Positions 27,335 through 39,576 of a stretch of 64,000 nucleotides of DNA are shown one piece after another; positions within the stretch are counted from its first letter, which is position 1; each line of letters opens with the position of its first letter. The DNA is from Bradysia coprophila (taxonomy: Eukaryota; Arthropoda; Insecta; Diptera; Sciaridae): positions 3,720,001 through 3,784,000 of the forward strand of contig NC_050736.1 in NCBI RefSeq assembly GCF_014529535.1. Direction: 5' to 3'. The notes beneath the pieces were generated by a model, which worked only from the letters and a program-made list of their open reading frames with translations, was not told where the DNA came from and did not search any database. Made by a program: the position numbers and the translations under genes.

Positions 27335-27495
27335 TACTGTCGCTACACTCTAAATTTTCGCGACTGGAACATTTGAAAAAATTGCGAAAAATTGCGAAAA
27401 CGAACGTTTAAGGACAAAAGAATAATAAAAATTACGGTCGTAGCGCAATTTTTTCAAATGTTCCAGTCGCGGAAATTTAGAGTGTAGCGACAGTA
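27335..27495. mobile_element. Near-perfect TA-flanked inverted-repeat element, 161 bp
   Basis: Arms of about 55 bp, beginning TACTGTCGCTACACTCTAAA, are almost identical in inverse orientation; TA borders both ends. The centre contains a short tandem repeat (AAAAATTGCG twice). The close match between arms suggests a young insertion or frequent arm correction. Confidence 0.85.
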
Positions 27496-30400
27496 TTGTT
27501 CCGAATTTTTTTATTGTCGGCACAAATTCTGGATGGTGTTTTCTACCTCGCTTTAAACAGAAGGTGTAACGGATTCATCGGCTATATCGAAACACATTTG
27601 CCTCTTGTAACAAGTGGTGATGTAATGTTTAAAATCCGAAATCATAAAACTCAAAACTGAGGTAATAAATCACTGTTATGTACACATTTCTGACAAGATT
27701 TTCAGATGCGTCAAATATTTATCTAAATACAAATCATCGCGCCTAATATGATACACATGTATGCAAAAAAACAAAAGTTTAAGTAGATAATCCACAGTAA
27801 TTAAAATTCGACAAGACGCATAGCGTATAAATTAAATTACTCTAGAAAAAAATGGAATCTAATCAAACAAAAGTGATGTATTTAAATTACACTTCGGAAT
27901 ACCTCTCGTTTTACATGAAAAGCACGTAAAGTAAATATGATTCAATACAATTATGTATCATGCGGCTTTTATAGCGTATTATAGTAGCTATAACTACAAC
28001 ATCTTTTATCTGAAATACGTACAACGACGGTAAACAAATTACCACATCTCAATAATCTAGCTCTTCTGCTTTCAACACAATGACAAAATCAGCAATACCG
28101 TGAACAAAATGTTACCCGGCATGAAAGTAATTTCTCACCTGAATTCTTATCTTACACTGGTGACACATTTATTAATGTTTCGTTCTTCGAGATAAGATTT
28201 GTAATTTTAGATGATTTTTAATTAAATTATTATGTTAACCTTCCCGGGACTACAAAATTCGCTTGGTTAAATATTCTAGAACAAGTCAGTAAAGGCACTG
28301 TTTCCTGGAGTATCTATCATCTTTTTGAAATATTCGGTTTTAATATAAACTAAGCATTGTTGGTCATTCGAAGACTCGACCATTTATATGAATACCAAGT
28401 ATTTAATTGACAAATATAAGTCTTTCTTTGCTAGTTTTCCACTTTAATTTGTTAACAACGACGACAAAAGTTTCTAATAAGATTAAAGATTCCTGTATAA
28501 AGACCGAATTAATTGAATGTAACGTACTCTTGAACAAGAACAATGAAATATTCTGTTTTTCTTTGTGTGGGGGAAAGAAGTCAGATTTTTGTTGTTTAAT
28601 TGATACTAATGAATCTAACAATAAAATGTTAAAAATAGCGGATTCACGTTGCGTTCAAGTATTAGAGATGATTGATTTACTTGTTGAGTAAGTGACTTTG
28701 GTCTTTTGTAATGGAAACACTGACCTGCCCTTTTTTGATATTAGGAAATGAACTCAGTCTACAATGTACCGACGGTGACAGTGTGAGATATTTAGAGAAG
28801 TATAGAAGATGATATGATTCTTCTTTGTAAGAGAAAAACAACATTTTAGAAGATTAATTAGCTAAACAGACATCGTCGAGATTCGGATCGCAAGTATGCA
28901 TCAGCAATTAAACTTTTAGAAACGAGAAATGCCGATATTATAATTGAATCTATTACTTTAGTTGATTAGCATTGAAACGTATCGAATTTGATACAAGATC
29001 TTTTACTTCATTTAATTTAACGTTCTATTTTGCTAATCCTACTTCTCGTACTATTTCTAACATCTATTTTAATCTAACACCGGTAGACAGGTAAAACAAT
29101 ACAAAAAAATGAATGTCTTAATTTCGTCTGCTCAATACTTAATTTATGTTCGAGTTCGTTGTTTGCGTGTTTAGTATTATATTGCTTTCGTATCGGTTTT
29201 ATGACACCCCTCATTAGTCACTTCATATAACTATTTCATCAAATAGCCGCCAATTAGTTACTTGATCAAATCAGAACACAATCTGAATAGTCAATTGACA
29301 AAGGAGAAGGAGAACGATGATGGTAGCTTTACCATGCTAACATGAGTTTTTTTTCATTTTCCATCTAACAAAATCGCATCTCTATTTTATCTTCTATTAC
29401 TATAGCAAGCGTGTTTCGCGCACGCCTGCGGACATCTCAACCGCCCTAAATTTACTATATGCAATTTGTAGGAAGAAAATCACAAAAAATTATTTTGAAT
29501 ATTAAGAGGAAAAGTTAGAAGATTTGGCGTTAAATGCTTTTTCTCCTAAATTATAATTGTAACGGGAAATTGATTACAGTCTTAGGGTTACCGAATTGAG
29601 TTCATCGCACTTATTTCCGTAGAACTTCTAAAGAATTATCTGAGCATTGCAATTGTTTTCTTTGAATTCAAAGTAAACACACCCCAAAACAAAGCGTATC
29701 TATTGTACTACCACTATATGGTTGATGAAAATGCACAGCATCAAATTCATTGAATTACATACGTACTACATGTGAACTCAACCCCATTTAGTATCTATTA
29801 TATAACTTAACCTACAGCTACAGTTAAGTATATGAGTATATCGTATCAAGGATGCTGTGAATACCATAGTCATTTAAGCTTTGTAAAGGGTTCGCTTGTT
29901 TTTTCAACCATAAGTAAATTGCACTTTTTATACTGAAAGAGGTATTCAGATAAAACCACCACCAAACCAAAATCATGTAATTTATTAAAAACGAACGCAA
30001 CGAATCGAAATCGAATTAGCCGAATTTACAGATTTTGATCTTAAAAGTTAATAACATAAAAGCTTTTTTCACAGAAGAAAAAACCTGTTTTTGTTGTTTG
30101 AATATAAATTAAGGGTGCTATCGAAACAAAATCAATTTTATAATTGATCAACGCGATTGTCGGTGAACAGCTTCAATTCACTCACAGAAAACGCAGTTGA
30201 TGAATAAATTCAATCACAATTTTGAATCACAAAATATTTTCAGAAAAATTTAATTTTTTTCACACAAAGTTCTTTACTAAAAACGCCCGTCTGTTTGATG
30301 AAAAGATTTGATAGCACACATACGATGAGCGGAAAACTTGTACTGAATCGAATGAAATTATACCCTCTCTTAACACCCACATATAATACAATATATGCCA

Positions 30401-31270
30401 CAAAATCATACATAATAACACAAAGCTCTATAGTGAATCAAGAGCAAGTGGAAACCGTTCATAGAGAAAGTAAAACTGAACTAAATTCTCTTTTATCACT
30501 GCGCTCTTTCTCTATTTTATCAATGAATAGAAAATGTTACAATGAACTCTCGGCTGCTGGGTGGTAAAAAACAATTTTTTTTGTCATCGTTGCGACTGTT
30601 CGTAATGATCTGATTTGTTTCGAGTATTTAGGAGAAATGGATGCTGTGTAGATTCGGGTTGATTGGTGGTTGAGTTACACGAAGTTTTAAGATAAGAAAA
30701 GCTTTGTTGTTTTGATGCTGAACGTGTGCTTCACATTTTCCTCTCTGTAAAATGATGTGGGTTAACTGCTGAGTGGCATTTTCGTTACTAACGAAGAAAA
30801 TTGGAAAGTGGAAATGTTTAAATCCATGTAAATATACAGACCTGATACCGTAATCATACAACTTTATTTGCCGTTGAAAATCACATAAATATTTTTAAGC
30901 TTTCGTTGACAGCGTTGGCAAATTACGGACATCATCTTTAATATGTTTATAATTTGTGTAAATTAGAAAATACGAAGCATAATACGAGCAGAGAGATTGA
31001 CCTGACTCTGTTTGCAAATTTTAGAGACACATGAAGAGCATCTTTATAATATCCGTGAAAGAGATTTTCCTTTGAAAATAAACGATGTAAAATCATCACG
31101 GTTTCGTTCTGATTAATTTTTGGGATGCTAATAAACCTTCCAGTAAATAATTAAACATCTTCGAACAAAAGTAATAAATAGCCAACAAATATCATGTCCA
31201 ATAAATAATTAAACAATTTTCGAGACCACCGTATCGAGCATCTGCCTTCCTCACCGCCTTGCGCTTGTAA

Positions 31271-31439
31271 GATGAGTAAAAGTGTCAGAGGGCTTTAGCC
31301 CAAGGTACTTTTACTTATCGTGATACGAAATATCAAATTATTTCCCTAGTGTAATATGACGTTTGCCTTTACAAAGAAGGGAAAGACTTTTTCCTAGGGA
31401 CGGAAAGTCCATTTTTCCTACCTAGTAAAGGAAAAATAT
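31271..31439. repeat. Hairpin repeat, family of two (copy A)
   Basis: GATGAGTAAAAGTGTC pairs with ACTTTTACTTATC across GGGCTTTAGCCC, followed by TCGTGATACGAAATATC and a second part with CCTAGGGACGGAAAG and CCTAGTAAAGG. The same order of motifs recurs at 39134-39257. Confidence 0.65.
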
Positions 31440-31541
31440 TTCTTCATGGTATTTCTGTTGGAACAACGCTTGAATTTTTCTACAGTGTCTCTACTGGTTG
31501 TTGGTCTATTACATAATATTTAGAGACGAATGAGTCGCTGA

Positions 31542-31740
31542 AGAGCGCTCACCCCTTGGCAAATTTCTAGCCTACATTTTTAAGCAAAAATCTTCGTTTT
31601 TTGATGATTGATTTGATGATTTCTTTGAACGAAAATGTTTTACTTTTTCAAAAAAAGATTTTCGTTCAGAGAAATCATCAAAAAATGAAGATTTTTGCAT
31701 ACAAATGTAGGCTAGAAATTTGCCAAGGGGTGAGCGCTCT
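31542..31740. mobile_element. Foldback/MITE-like element, 199 bp
   Basis: The left arm AGAGCGCTCACCCCTTGGCA and its continuation AAATTTCTAGCCTACATTT are matched by the exact reverse complement on the right, ending GGTGAGCGCTCT. The inner arms (AAAATCTTCGTTTTTTGATGA) also pair. It ends about 80 bp before the F-box-like exon. Confidence 0.85.
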
Positions 31741-31821
31741 AAAGTCGAGATCCCAAATTCAACAATATCAATTTAATTTTTTTCGACTATTTCTGAATCA
31801 ATTTTCTTTCTTATTTTGTAG

Positions 31822-32554
31822 AAAAATGAATCCAAACTAAGGAATTTCAAATGGCCTACAGTTGTCCAATTGCCACAAACAAGGTTTTTGGATTTGAATT
31901 ATGACTGTCTTCTCCATTATCTTAATGTTCAGGATCTGACCAGAGCATCAGAATCATGTCAAACTATTAAATACGTAGCATGTGAAGCATTCAAATATGA
32001 GTGGAAAGATAAAATGATATCCCTGAGCACCGATTGGTTCGACTATCAAAAAGCAACTCCGGAAATTTTACGCAACTTCGGCAACCAATTGCAGAAAATT
32101 CACATACTTTTCAGCGAAAATTGGAACGATAATTTCGGATGATAGTGGAAAAATGCAGTAGTGTTCAGTTAACCTGTCTATATCGAATGAAAAAGTAGAA
32201 CAGAATTCGATATGGGTGGATATGACACATGACAGTGACGTAGCGGATTTTATTTGTCATTACAAGGAAGTGAAAAAATTGGCACTCCATCACATCGATC
32301 AGCCATTGGACTACAAAGATCTGTTAAAATTGAGCGAACATTTACCGAAATTGAAGGAGTTCGAGATCAGCAGTAGTCGCTCCAATCTTAATCATCAGGC
32401 GATCGTTAAATTTTTAATGGGCAGTAAGCAGTTGGTAACACTAATCATTGACCGTAAATTGGAAAATGTTTTAGAAGTAAGTGAAAAAATACAGAGGAAG
32501 CTGGCACATCAAAATGGATTGTTGATTGTAATTTTTCGAGAAAGAAACTTTTAA
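31822..32554 (+). pseudogene. F-box/LRR-like gene remnant with two frame breaks
   Basis: An acceptor (TTTTCTTTCTTATTTTGTAG) opens a frame at 31822. Its translation contains an F-box-like segment (LNYDCLLHYLNVQDLTRASE, after LPQTRF) and runs to a stop at about 32140. A middle segment (MIVEKCSSVQL) lies in a second frame near 32139-32175, and the LRR-like C-terminal part (KEVKKLALHHIDQPLDYKDL onward) lies in a third frame, 32162-32554. Three consecutive frames that make one sensible protein imply two small indels. F-box proteins recruit substrates to SCF ubiquitin ligases; this copy would not be made intact. An upstream exon may have existed but was not found. AATAAA follows at 32636-32641. Confidence 0.6.
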
Positions 32555-32635
32555 TTCAAAAAAAAATTTAATCAAACATGAATTGAAATGGTGAGTCTCA
32601 CTACATCTAAGGCAATTATTGTAGAGTAAATTTGA

Positions 32636-32641
32636 AATAAA
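32636..32641 (+). terminator. Polyadenylation signal after the F-box-like remnant
   Basis: AATAAA, about 80 bp after the final stop of the remnant, suggesting the locus was once, or still is, transcribed. Confidence 0.4.
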
Positions 32642-32989
32642 AATTTTAATCTAAATGTCTCTGCGTTTATAATAGCTGAAAGAAATAGCCACACCATGGA
32701 TTAGGTTATGGGCTCAAAAACGCTTGAATCCGAATCTTCCGGAAACGCAGGAACGGTACGAACTGCGTACGAATTTGTTGTTTCACTAACTTTACAAGCC
32801 TCACTCCTCATTTCGACAAATTAAGGATTTTTTTTGAGTTAAAACAATTTTATTTTTTTTATTTGATTATTTTTCTTTATCACAGAACATATTTCATATA
32901 ATAGTTATTTTCGCAATTCCTTTCCATAATCATCACCTTTCCATGTATCCATTTAATTTCGTTTTGAAGGTATTTATTTCGCTGTATTC

Positions 32990-33345
32990 CCAGAACAGAG
33001 CAATATGAACTTTTTTTTTCGCACGCTAAAGAACTTGATTGAGATGCGTTGCAGTAGGAAGTCACTAGATCTTACCTCGCCCGTTTTCCTTTTCATAATT
33101 TTGCCCAGCTTCCTTATAAAAATTTCAGTCACCGGACCAATAGTACCAAAGGTCTCAAAAGCGAGCGGTGTTAATTCGTACTAGCGTTTCAGCTCAATGT
33201 AATTGTTGTGCTTTGACCGTTCAGCCTGATCTGCCGCCGCTCTGCATTTGATCGAGATTAGTTTTAGATAAGAGCTAGTGGTTGTGTTGACTACCGTTTC
33301 ATCCCATATGATCCTTGAGACCATAAGGCTCAAAACAATGGGTTC
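32990..33345 (-). mobile_element. Decayed non-LTR retrotransposon 3' end (reverse transcriptase C-terminus)
   Basis: Minus-strand translation gives a basic stretch (RAAADQAERSKHNNYIELKR), an in-frame stop, then YELTPLAFETFGTIG, GPVTEIFIRKLGK and SSDFLLQRISIKFFSVRK. The pattern P(L/F)AFETFG...F...LG...(S/T)..LLQR(I/L)S is characteristic of the extreme C-terminus of many LINE ORF2 proteins. No upstream reverse transcriptase domain is present, so this is a 5'-truncated, mutated fragment. The family assignment is from recall. Confidence 0.6.
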
Positions 33346-33981
33346 GACAATATCAATAAGGAAAGAAAATTAGCGTACCAGTGCCTTTTGATTGTAATAA
33401 CAGTGGGTGCTGCGAAAGTCCTTCGTTACATGAGGGATCAATTTTTATACTATTTTTGATATTATTTTGCAAAGGTAAAGTCTACATAGCCTAAAATCTA
33501 CCGTTCAAAACGTAATAGTAATTTGCGTGTCTGTCTTGGGCAGCGGGTTTTATACTTTTTTGTGTGTTGTAGCCCGAACAAAGTACCATTGGACCAAATT
33601 ACAAAATTTTTCTCGTAATTTGTTCACTCACGAAAAGTTGTATACGCACCTGTTGTGGACTGTAGGTCTTATTCACATTGGGCTACAACTCGCGAAATTA
33701 CCTAAAATCTACCGTCCACAACTGATACGTAAATAACTAATGTGTTACCATCGAAGAGAAATATGACGGTCAAGAGAACCACAATATCCTTCACAACCTA
33801 CTCACCTTTTATTATTTCTAAGGTAATATTCAGCCGTCCTGTAAAATAGTTGTGCCCAGTTAACATCCTAAAAAAATCCATGTATTAAGTGTTTCAGTGC
33901 ATTGAGCTTGCGCGCGCACGTTTATAATACGAAGTCGAGCTTATGCATGTGCATGGTAATTGTTTACAGATAATAGTAAAT

Positions 33982-34092
33982 TATTCACCTTTGTCAACAT
34001 GTTTATTTAGACACTTGGGGAGTTATTGCATGAGCCGAAGGCGAATGTTATAACCCCAAGTGTCTAAATAAACATTTGGACAGAGGTGAATA
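33982..34092. mobile_element. Foldback element with CGAAGG apex, 111 bp
   Basis: TATTCACCT...GTTTATTTAGACACTTGGGG on the left is mirrored on the right, ending AGGTGAATA; arms are over 40 bp with few mismatches. The apex is GAGCCGAAGGCGAA. Confidence 0.85.
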
Positions 34093-34097
34093 CGCTA

Positions 34098-34164
34098 TTT
34101 TATCTACCGACGGCGAAATAATACCACTTCTTCACTGCTATTATTTCACCTAGGTAGATAAAAA
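34098..34164. repeat. Second small foldback adjoining the first
   Basis: TTTTATCTACC...GAAATAATA pairs with TATTATTTC...GGTAGATAAAA across a loop of about 15 bp. It begins 5 bp after the preceding foldback, so the two may be halves of one composite element. Confidence 0.7.
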
Positions 34165-34312
34165 CCCTTACAAATGTAATAACAACAGTTCAAATCGTCG
34201 CATCGGTATGTAAGACTTTACTGGCTTTCAAATCACGTTACACTTGATCATTTTAATATAAATTTATTGTAAACTATTTGATGATTATTTTAATTATTGG
34301 ACAGAATATAAT

Positions 34313-34426
34313 ACAGTCTTTAACATTTAAAATGTCTCACATAGAATTCAATTGTGTTATTGCGAATTCTCGATGACATTCTCTAAAAAAATGACAGTGA
34401 GACATTTCAAATGTTAAAGACTGTAA
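34313..34426. mobile_element. TA-flanked MITE, 114 bp
   Basis: Ends TACAGTCTTTAACATTT and AAATGTTAAAGACTGTA are perfect inverted repeats, extended by AAATGTCTCAC on both sides with one mismatch (arm about 28 bp). The outer TA fits a Tc1/mariner-type target. Confidence 0.85.
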
Positions 34427-36867
34427 CCCTTAAATTTTGTAAAAATGGAAATCCCACTTATTGCCACTGATATAAAATACCAAAAAACCTGTCATATCCT
34501 TTCAAGGTAACAATTTTTTTCCAATCGCCATTTAAATCAACAGCAAAATACAAAGTCTTCCAACACTCAACCTATTATCATTCGCAAGGAAATATTTATT
34601 TTGAATGCAAATGCGTATATACCACCGAACCGGAAGTTCAATTAAGAGTTCAACATGACACACTTAAATGAAGCTAAAACAACAACTTAACTTTTAGCAT
34701 ATCGAAAATATATGCCAAATTTCTCTATCTCTCTCACTTCCGAAGAGTGCCGATTTCGGCATGAAACTTTCAAAGAAATGGCATGTACTCGTTGTCATTT
34801 CATACTAAGATATAATATACATGCACATATAATATCAGAATATAATCGTTTTATCGTTAAGCAGCTGTACAAAACACTGACTAAGTTTGCTTTGGAAAAA
34901 AATTTAAAAAAATAAAAATAAAAATTGTATAATTTTCCAGCTTTGTAGTTCAGTACGGTTGAGGTCGTCGACGTGAATGCATAACCACTAAGCCATCCAT
35001 AAGTTCGATAAAATCGGAGGTAAACATTTTAAAAATTTAAAGTGTCGCGCGCAGTCGTTGTAAAATTTATGAACGCTAATTAGTCTGATCAGTGAATGGT
35101 ACGAGTGTTTGAAAACGAATTGCTGCGGTTATAATTAAACATTATCATAAAATTGATATTCAATGCTCAATATCATTGACTTCATTTCGATGATTTATGG
35201 TAGTACGAATCGAAAGTGTGGACAGTTAATGTTTACGAGATAGGTTTGCGAAACGTACTATGCAAATCAGTGCATGAATGCATCCACCATTATTTTCATC
35301 GAATGAGAAAGACATTTAATCGGCTTTATGTAACTTATCCGTAGATGCTCATGTTAAATGAAAACAGTAGCCGAATGCAACTGGCTTTGTTAAAACATTT
35401 GTATAAAGAAGATAAAACCTTAAATGTCATCACAAAGATTGAATAAGAGTTAATAAATGTTGAACATGGCGCTATCTAACCAATCAAATATTATGTTCAT
35501 CTCATAAATACGCAACTTGATAAAATATTGAAATTTATTGACAAACATCCTCTTACTGAAGAAATATTTTATTTCTGAATGAGTTGCGCAATTTAGTACA
35601 ATTTAAATCTGTCTGTTTTTGAAACCTATTATCGTACTGTTTATAACTGAATTTTAACGGTGTCTTTCAACATTTCGCATCAACATAATATTGGTATAGC
35701 CAACAAATGAGTAATTTTTACATTTTTAACTGATTGGTCGAAGCAAATTGCACACCCAATTGTATGTACAAAGTACATTGAACATCTAGATGTCTAACCG
35801 GTAGTTCAATACAATTAAGTGACTATAGTAACTCTGATTCAAATGTTCTTATAAAGGTCACAGTCATAAATATAATAGCAAGAAAAGGACCCATACGGAA
35901 TATGATGATGCATTTATGTACCAAAAATTGCCTTCGACTTATGCATTAAACTTTCGAAACAGCAAGCGAATCGGATCGTTTACATCTTTTTTTGAATGTA
36001 TTGGCTAGTGTTCTACTTCTATACAAATTCTTTTAGCTCGTTCGCTTTAACATTCACTTTGATATAACAAGAACACACTGACGTGGACTCATTGCTTCTT
36101 TTATATTCTGTTGGTAACTGGTCACAAGCCGTAAAGAAATAATCTCCATTGGGACTATTTTCTGGTCATGTTCCTAATTTATTTATTGACTATTCTAATT
36201 AGTCGACAGTCGGACTTTTAGAGGTCACGTGAAAAGTTTCAAAAAATGAACTGGGTATAATACACTCAAATCATTTGTAATTACTTCCTGTTTGGAAACG
36301 TTTTGGTTGAAAGTAACAATGGATAAAACGTGAAATTATGATGTGACATGTTCTTCTTTGTACCTGAAACATTGAGTGTCAGAGAATAATAACAATCAAA
36401 TCGCACCTCAACTTAACGTCATTAAAATCATTAAACCCACTGAGCAAAAAAGTTGTTGAATTTTTGCTCAATTTTTAAGTTGTTAAAATTAATGACTCGA
36501 TAATATCTAGAACACCTAAAATCCCTGGAGTGTTTGTATTATACTAATTGGAAGAAATTCAAATGCTCTTTCCAGTATGGTACGGAATATTGAATTTTTT
36601 TGTGTATAATGTTGTTGGGTACACGATAATACAATCATGTTATATATGCAGTATTCAATAACCAGTACAATACATAAATAATAAAGACGTTGAATTACTT
36701 TTCGTTCATTGATTTCAATTTAAATATTAATATAACATTTTTTTGTAATCATTTCTTAATTATTAATGTTGCGTTTTTGTTTCTTCAAGCATTTCCATTG
36801 TAGCTTGCTGATAAACGTAAACATATCACGTCATATTTACTAAATCTGCTACTTCTTCTGTTTAATG

Positions 36868-37173
36868 TATCGCCCAAAACCACTTACAGTGGAGGTGTAA
36901 CGCAAGTCACAAAGTGGCAGATGATTCGGCTTTTTCCGGTTTTCCTTTGTTTCAGGACGAATTTTTCCCTATTTTAACAATTTTCTTAACAGTACTTTCC
37001 TCAGCATCTGCCAACATTTTTTTGTTTTTTTTTTTCTAGAATTTTTTCGGTAAAAATTTTGCTTTTCTTTTTGCGAGTCGAAGCTGTAAGCGTCACTCCA
37101 CCGATATCAGTTCTTTTGTAAGTGGATAACAGGACTTGCATCGCACCTCCACTGTAAGTGGTTTTGGACGATA
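36868..37173. mobile_element. TA-flanked MITE with 40-bp inverted ends, ~306 bp
   Basis: Left TATCGCCCAAAACCACTTAC, continuing AGTGGAGGTG, is mirrored at the right (CACCTCCACTGTAAGTGG, then TTTTGGACGATA) with three or four mismatches over about 40 bp. The interior is T-rich and non-coding. Confidence 0.85.
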
Positions 37174-37220
37174 TCAGTTCTTTTGTAAGAAGAATTTTTT
37201 GAGAACTTGGTATAATCCAA

Positions 37221-37620
37221 AACTATAACTTTATCTTTAAACCGAACTGTATAACTGGCATATTTGCCATGATATAGATCACATAGCTTACGGTTAAAAT
37301 GCTCATAGCTTCCAAATAAGCGACTTTTTAGTAAAACCCTGAAACAGTGTCGACTAGAATCTAAGACTCTATAACTTTGTCTTTTACACTAGGTTTCCGT
37401 CTGCTGTATTTTCCGAGTTATGGCTGACATAGCTTGCACTTAAAACGTTCATAGCTCCCAAATAGACGACTTTTTAGGAAAACCATGAAACACGTGTCGA
37501 CTGAAATGTGAAACTCTATAAATTTGTTTTTTAAATGAACTTTCTATCTGCCATATTTTCTGATTTATGGGTCCTATAGCTCAATAGCTTAACACGCTCA
37601 TAGCTCCGAAGTTATAAGCT
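37221..37620. repeat. 146-bp tandem repeat, about 2.7 copies
   Basis: The motif order CTATAACTTT, then CATAGCT, TCATAGCTCCCAAATA, GACTTTTTAG, AAAACC, TGAAACA and GTGTCGACT repeats with CTATA at 37223, 37369 and 37516, a period of 146-147 bp. The period is not a multiple of three and no frame stays open, so it is non-coding. Copies differ by about a fifth of positions by eye. Confidence 0.75.
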
Positions 37621-38753
37621 TTTATAAAAATTCCTTCAAATTTGTTTCTTAGAATTACGTCATTTATATACCCTGAAAATTTCAGCCAAATTCACCGGTA
37701 ACGGTAAATTCAAAAGTTTTGTTGTAACAGAGTAACAAAGGTTGGTAAAATTCATCAATTTCAAAATGTATGAAAATCCATTTCTTCATAGAAATTTCTT
37801 CAAATTTCCAAGTTTTGAAATTTTATATCTCGGCCAAATCTTAACCTTATGAGGCGTGTTGAACTCGTATGGACGCCCAGATTACGAGTAAAATACTTTG
37901 GGGTAGTAAGAGCAAAGAGGTAAAAGTCAAAAAGTTCAGTCCTGCGGAAAAAATTTTTGTCAAATTTTTCAGTGTGAACGGACTTGCGTCACGGCCCTTC
38001 ACTAACGTAGGGCCATGATTTAGTGTTGGAAGCAGGTGGTTTCTTTATTTTTGTCACAGCTTCCAAAAATTTCAGAAAATGGTTCTGCAATATAATGTCA
38101 ATACAACATGTGTGAGTTACTGTCACCTTTGAACTTTTGAATTGAAAGGAAGGTTAAAAGCTAGGCTTAATTGCTCACACTCTTTTGAAGTCCGACTTCT
38201 ATTTACCAATATCCTTCGGGGGGAAATAGATACATCACGTTATAATATAGCTATACTAAACTTGGTTGGCTATGAGTACACAATTAGTTCGGTATTCTAA
38301 ATTGTAGCAATAAAATAATATTAATTATTATTACTGTAACAATAAACTGTAGCCATATATTAAAGACCTTCAGTTCATTAAAAATAGTGTGCATTGTCAA
38401 GAGACATTCGCACGACAAAAATTCTATACAATGTTATTACGGAGTATAATCTAGTCAGATTAGGTTTAAATTCAGCCAGTTAGATGCATCAAAATAATAC
38501 TGAACTACGAGAAGTTCACGAATTATTTTATTGGAAGTAGAAATGTAATGTATGAAGAGAAAATTTTCACTTAGAATTTGCTAGTCATCTGTTACAGTGA
38601 CTAAATATTCCAAAGGCAATTTATTCTGAGATTTCACCGCGTTTAAACCAAACCAATCAAAGCACATGTTATTCACTAACCGTCACAAAAAGATATTTCC
38701 CAAATGAAAATTTATCGGTTTATGCATATCTCTCCTCATTTAACCTGTCACAT

Positions 38754-38856
38754 ACGGCTATTCATCTGTTATCGATAACGACGGCAAAAATAATGGGTAT
38801 TACGGTCCTTTATATAATAAAATTCATGTTAAAAAAAATGAAGTACAAGATTTGAA
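38754..38856 (-). repeat. Dispersed ~100-bp element, copy 2 (reverse)
   Basis: Read on the minus strand it begins AAATCTTGTACTTCATTTTT and ends CGATAACAGATGAATAGCCG, matching both conserved ends of the family. Confidence 0.7.
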
Positions 38857-39133
38857 ATCAACAGATTTAAAATACTTTGATCGATGGAAGTACTAGACCC
38901 GACCATAATACTGGTCATAAGCTTTCAGTCTATAACAGATTAAGATGGAGTAGGTTTCAAAATTTATGTGCCACCGTTTTCATGATCAACTCAGAAGTCT
39001 GTCTTAACCTCCTTCAGAACCTTCTGCGTATCAGTAAGATAAAACACACTAAGCACTGACAATTTCCATTTCAACACTGAGAGCATCAAAAATATTGAAA
39101 AATAGTAGGAAGTAATTTGCTATCTCGTTTCTA

Positions 39134-39257
39134 GATGAGTAAAATTGTCCAAGGACCTCAGCCCGAGTTACTTTTACTCATCGTGATACAAGATATAAAA
39201 GATATACTAGGGTCTTCCCTAGGGGCGGAAGAGTCGTATTACCTAGTAAGGTAAAAT
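39134..39257. repeat. Hairpin repeat, family of two (copy B)
   Basis: GATGAGTAAAATTGTC pairs with TTACTTTTACTCATC across CCTCAGCCC, then TCGTGATACAAGATAT and CCTAGGGGCGGAAGAG and CCTAGTAAGG, the same motif order as copy A at 31271. Confidence 0.65.
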
Positions 39258-39576
39258 TTCATAGTCTGTGACTGATTTTAGTACGTTAGTCGCTGTATCA
39301 ACTTCGACGCCAAGATCTAAAGAAGTAAAATATTTCCCTTCAAACAATTAATGACATTCTAAACAATAGAAGTACCAGATTTAGTAATCATAGCTTAATA
39401 TAAACGTTGGCCGGAAGTTTTACATTTTTAAAATCCGTTTTAGTAACTAGAATCTCTTATAACTCTTATATCTCAATCTGTCAACTATAGTTTTATTATT
39501 AATTTTTCAGTACACAAGGAAAGCAGACCTATGTTCTGTTTGAGTGGATTAAAACGTGGACACATAAAAAGCGAAC

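Larger units (their letters stand above)
24501..31541. other. Gene-poor AT-rich region upstream of cytochrome b561
   Basis: Contains two MITE-like elements (25638-25783 and 27335-27495) and one hairpin repeat (31271-31439). Open frames here (for example 28407-28691 and 30295-30567) lack domains, signal peptides or splice context. The cytochrome b561 promoter should lie at its left end, but I see no clear TATA box. Confidence 0.4.
33346..39576. other. Repeat-rich region without intact genes
   Basis: Contains the foldbacks at 33982 and 34098, the TA-flanked elements at 34313 and 36868, the 146-bp tandem array at 37221, a copy of the dispersed element at 38754 and the hairpin repeat at 39134. 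ORFs at 33527-33736, 34712-34915 and 38877-39059 show no coding character that I can support. Confidence 0.5.

Noticed and set aside
34712-34915. 67-codon ORF with a CxxC
   Set aside because: Ends in a Lys/Asn-rich A-run, no homologous motif or gene signals.
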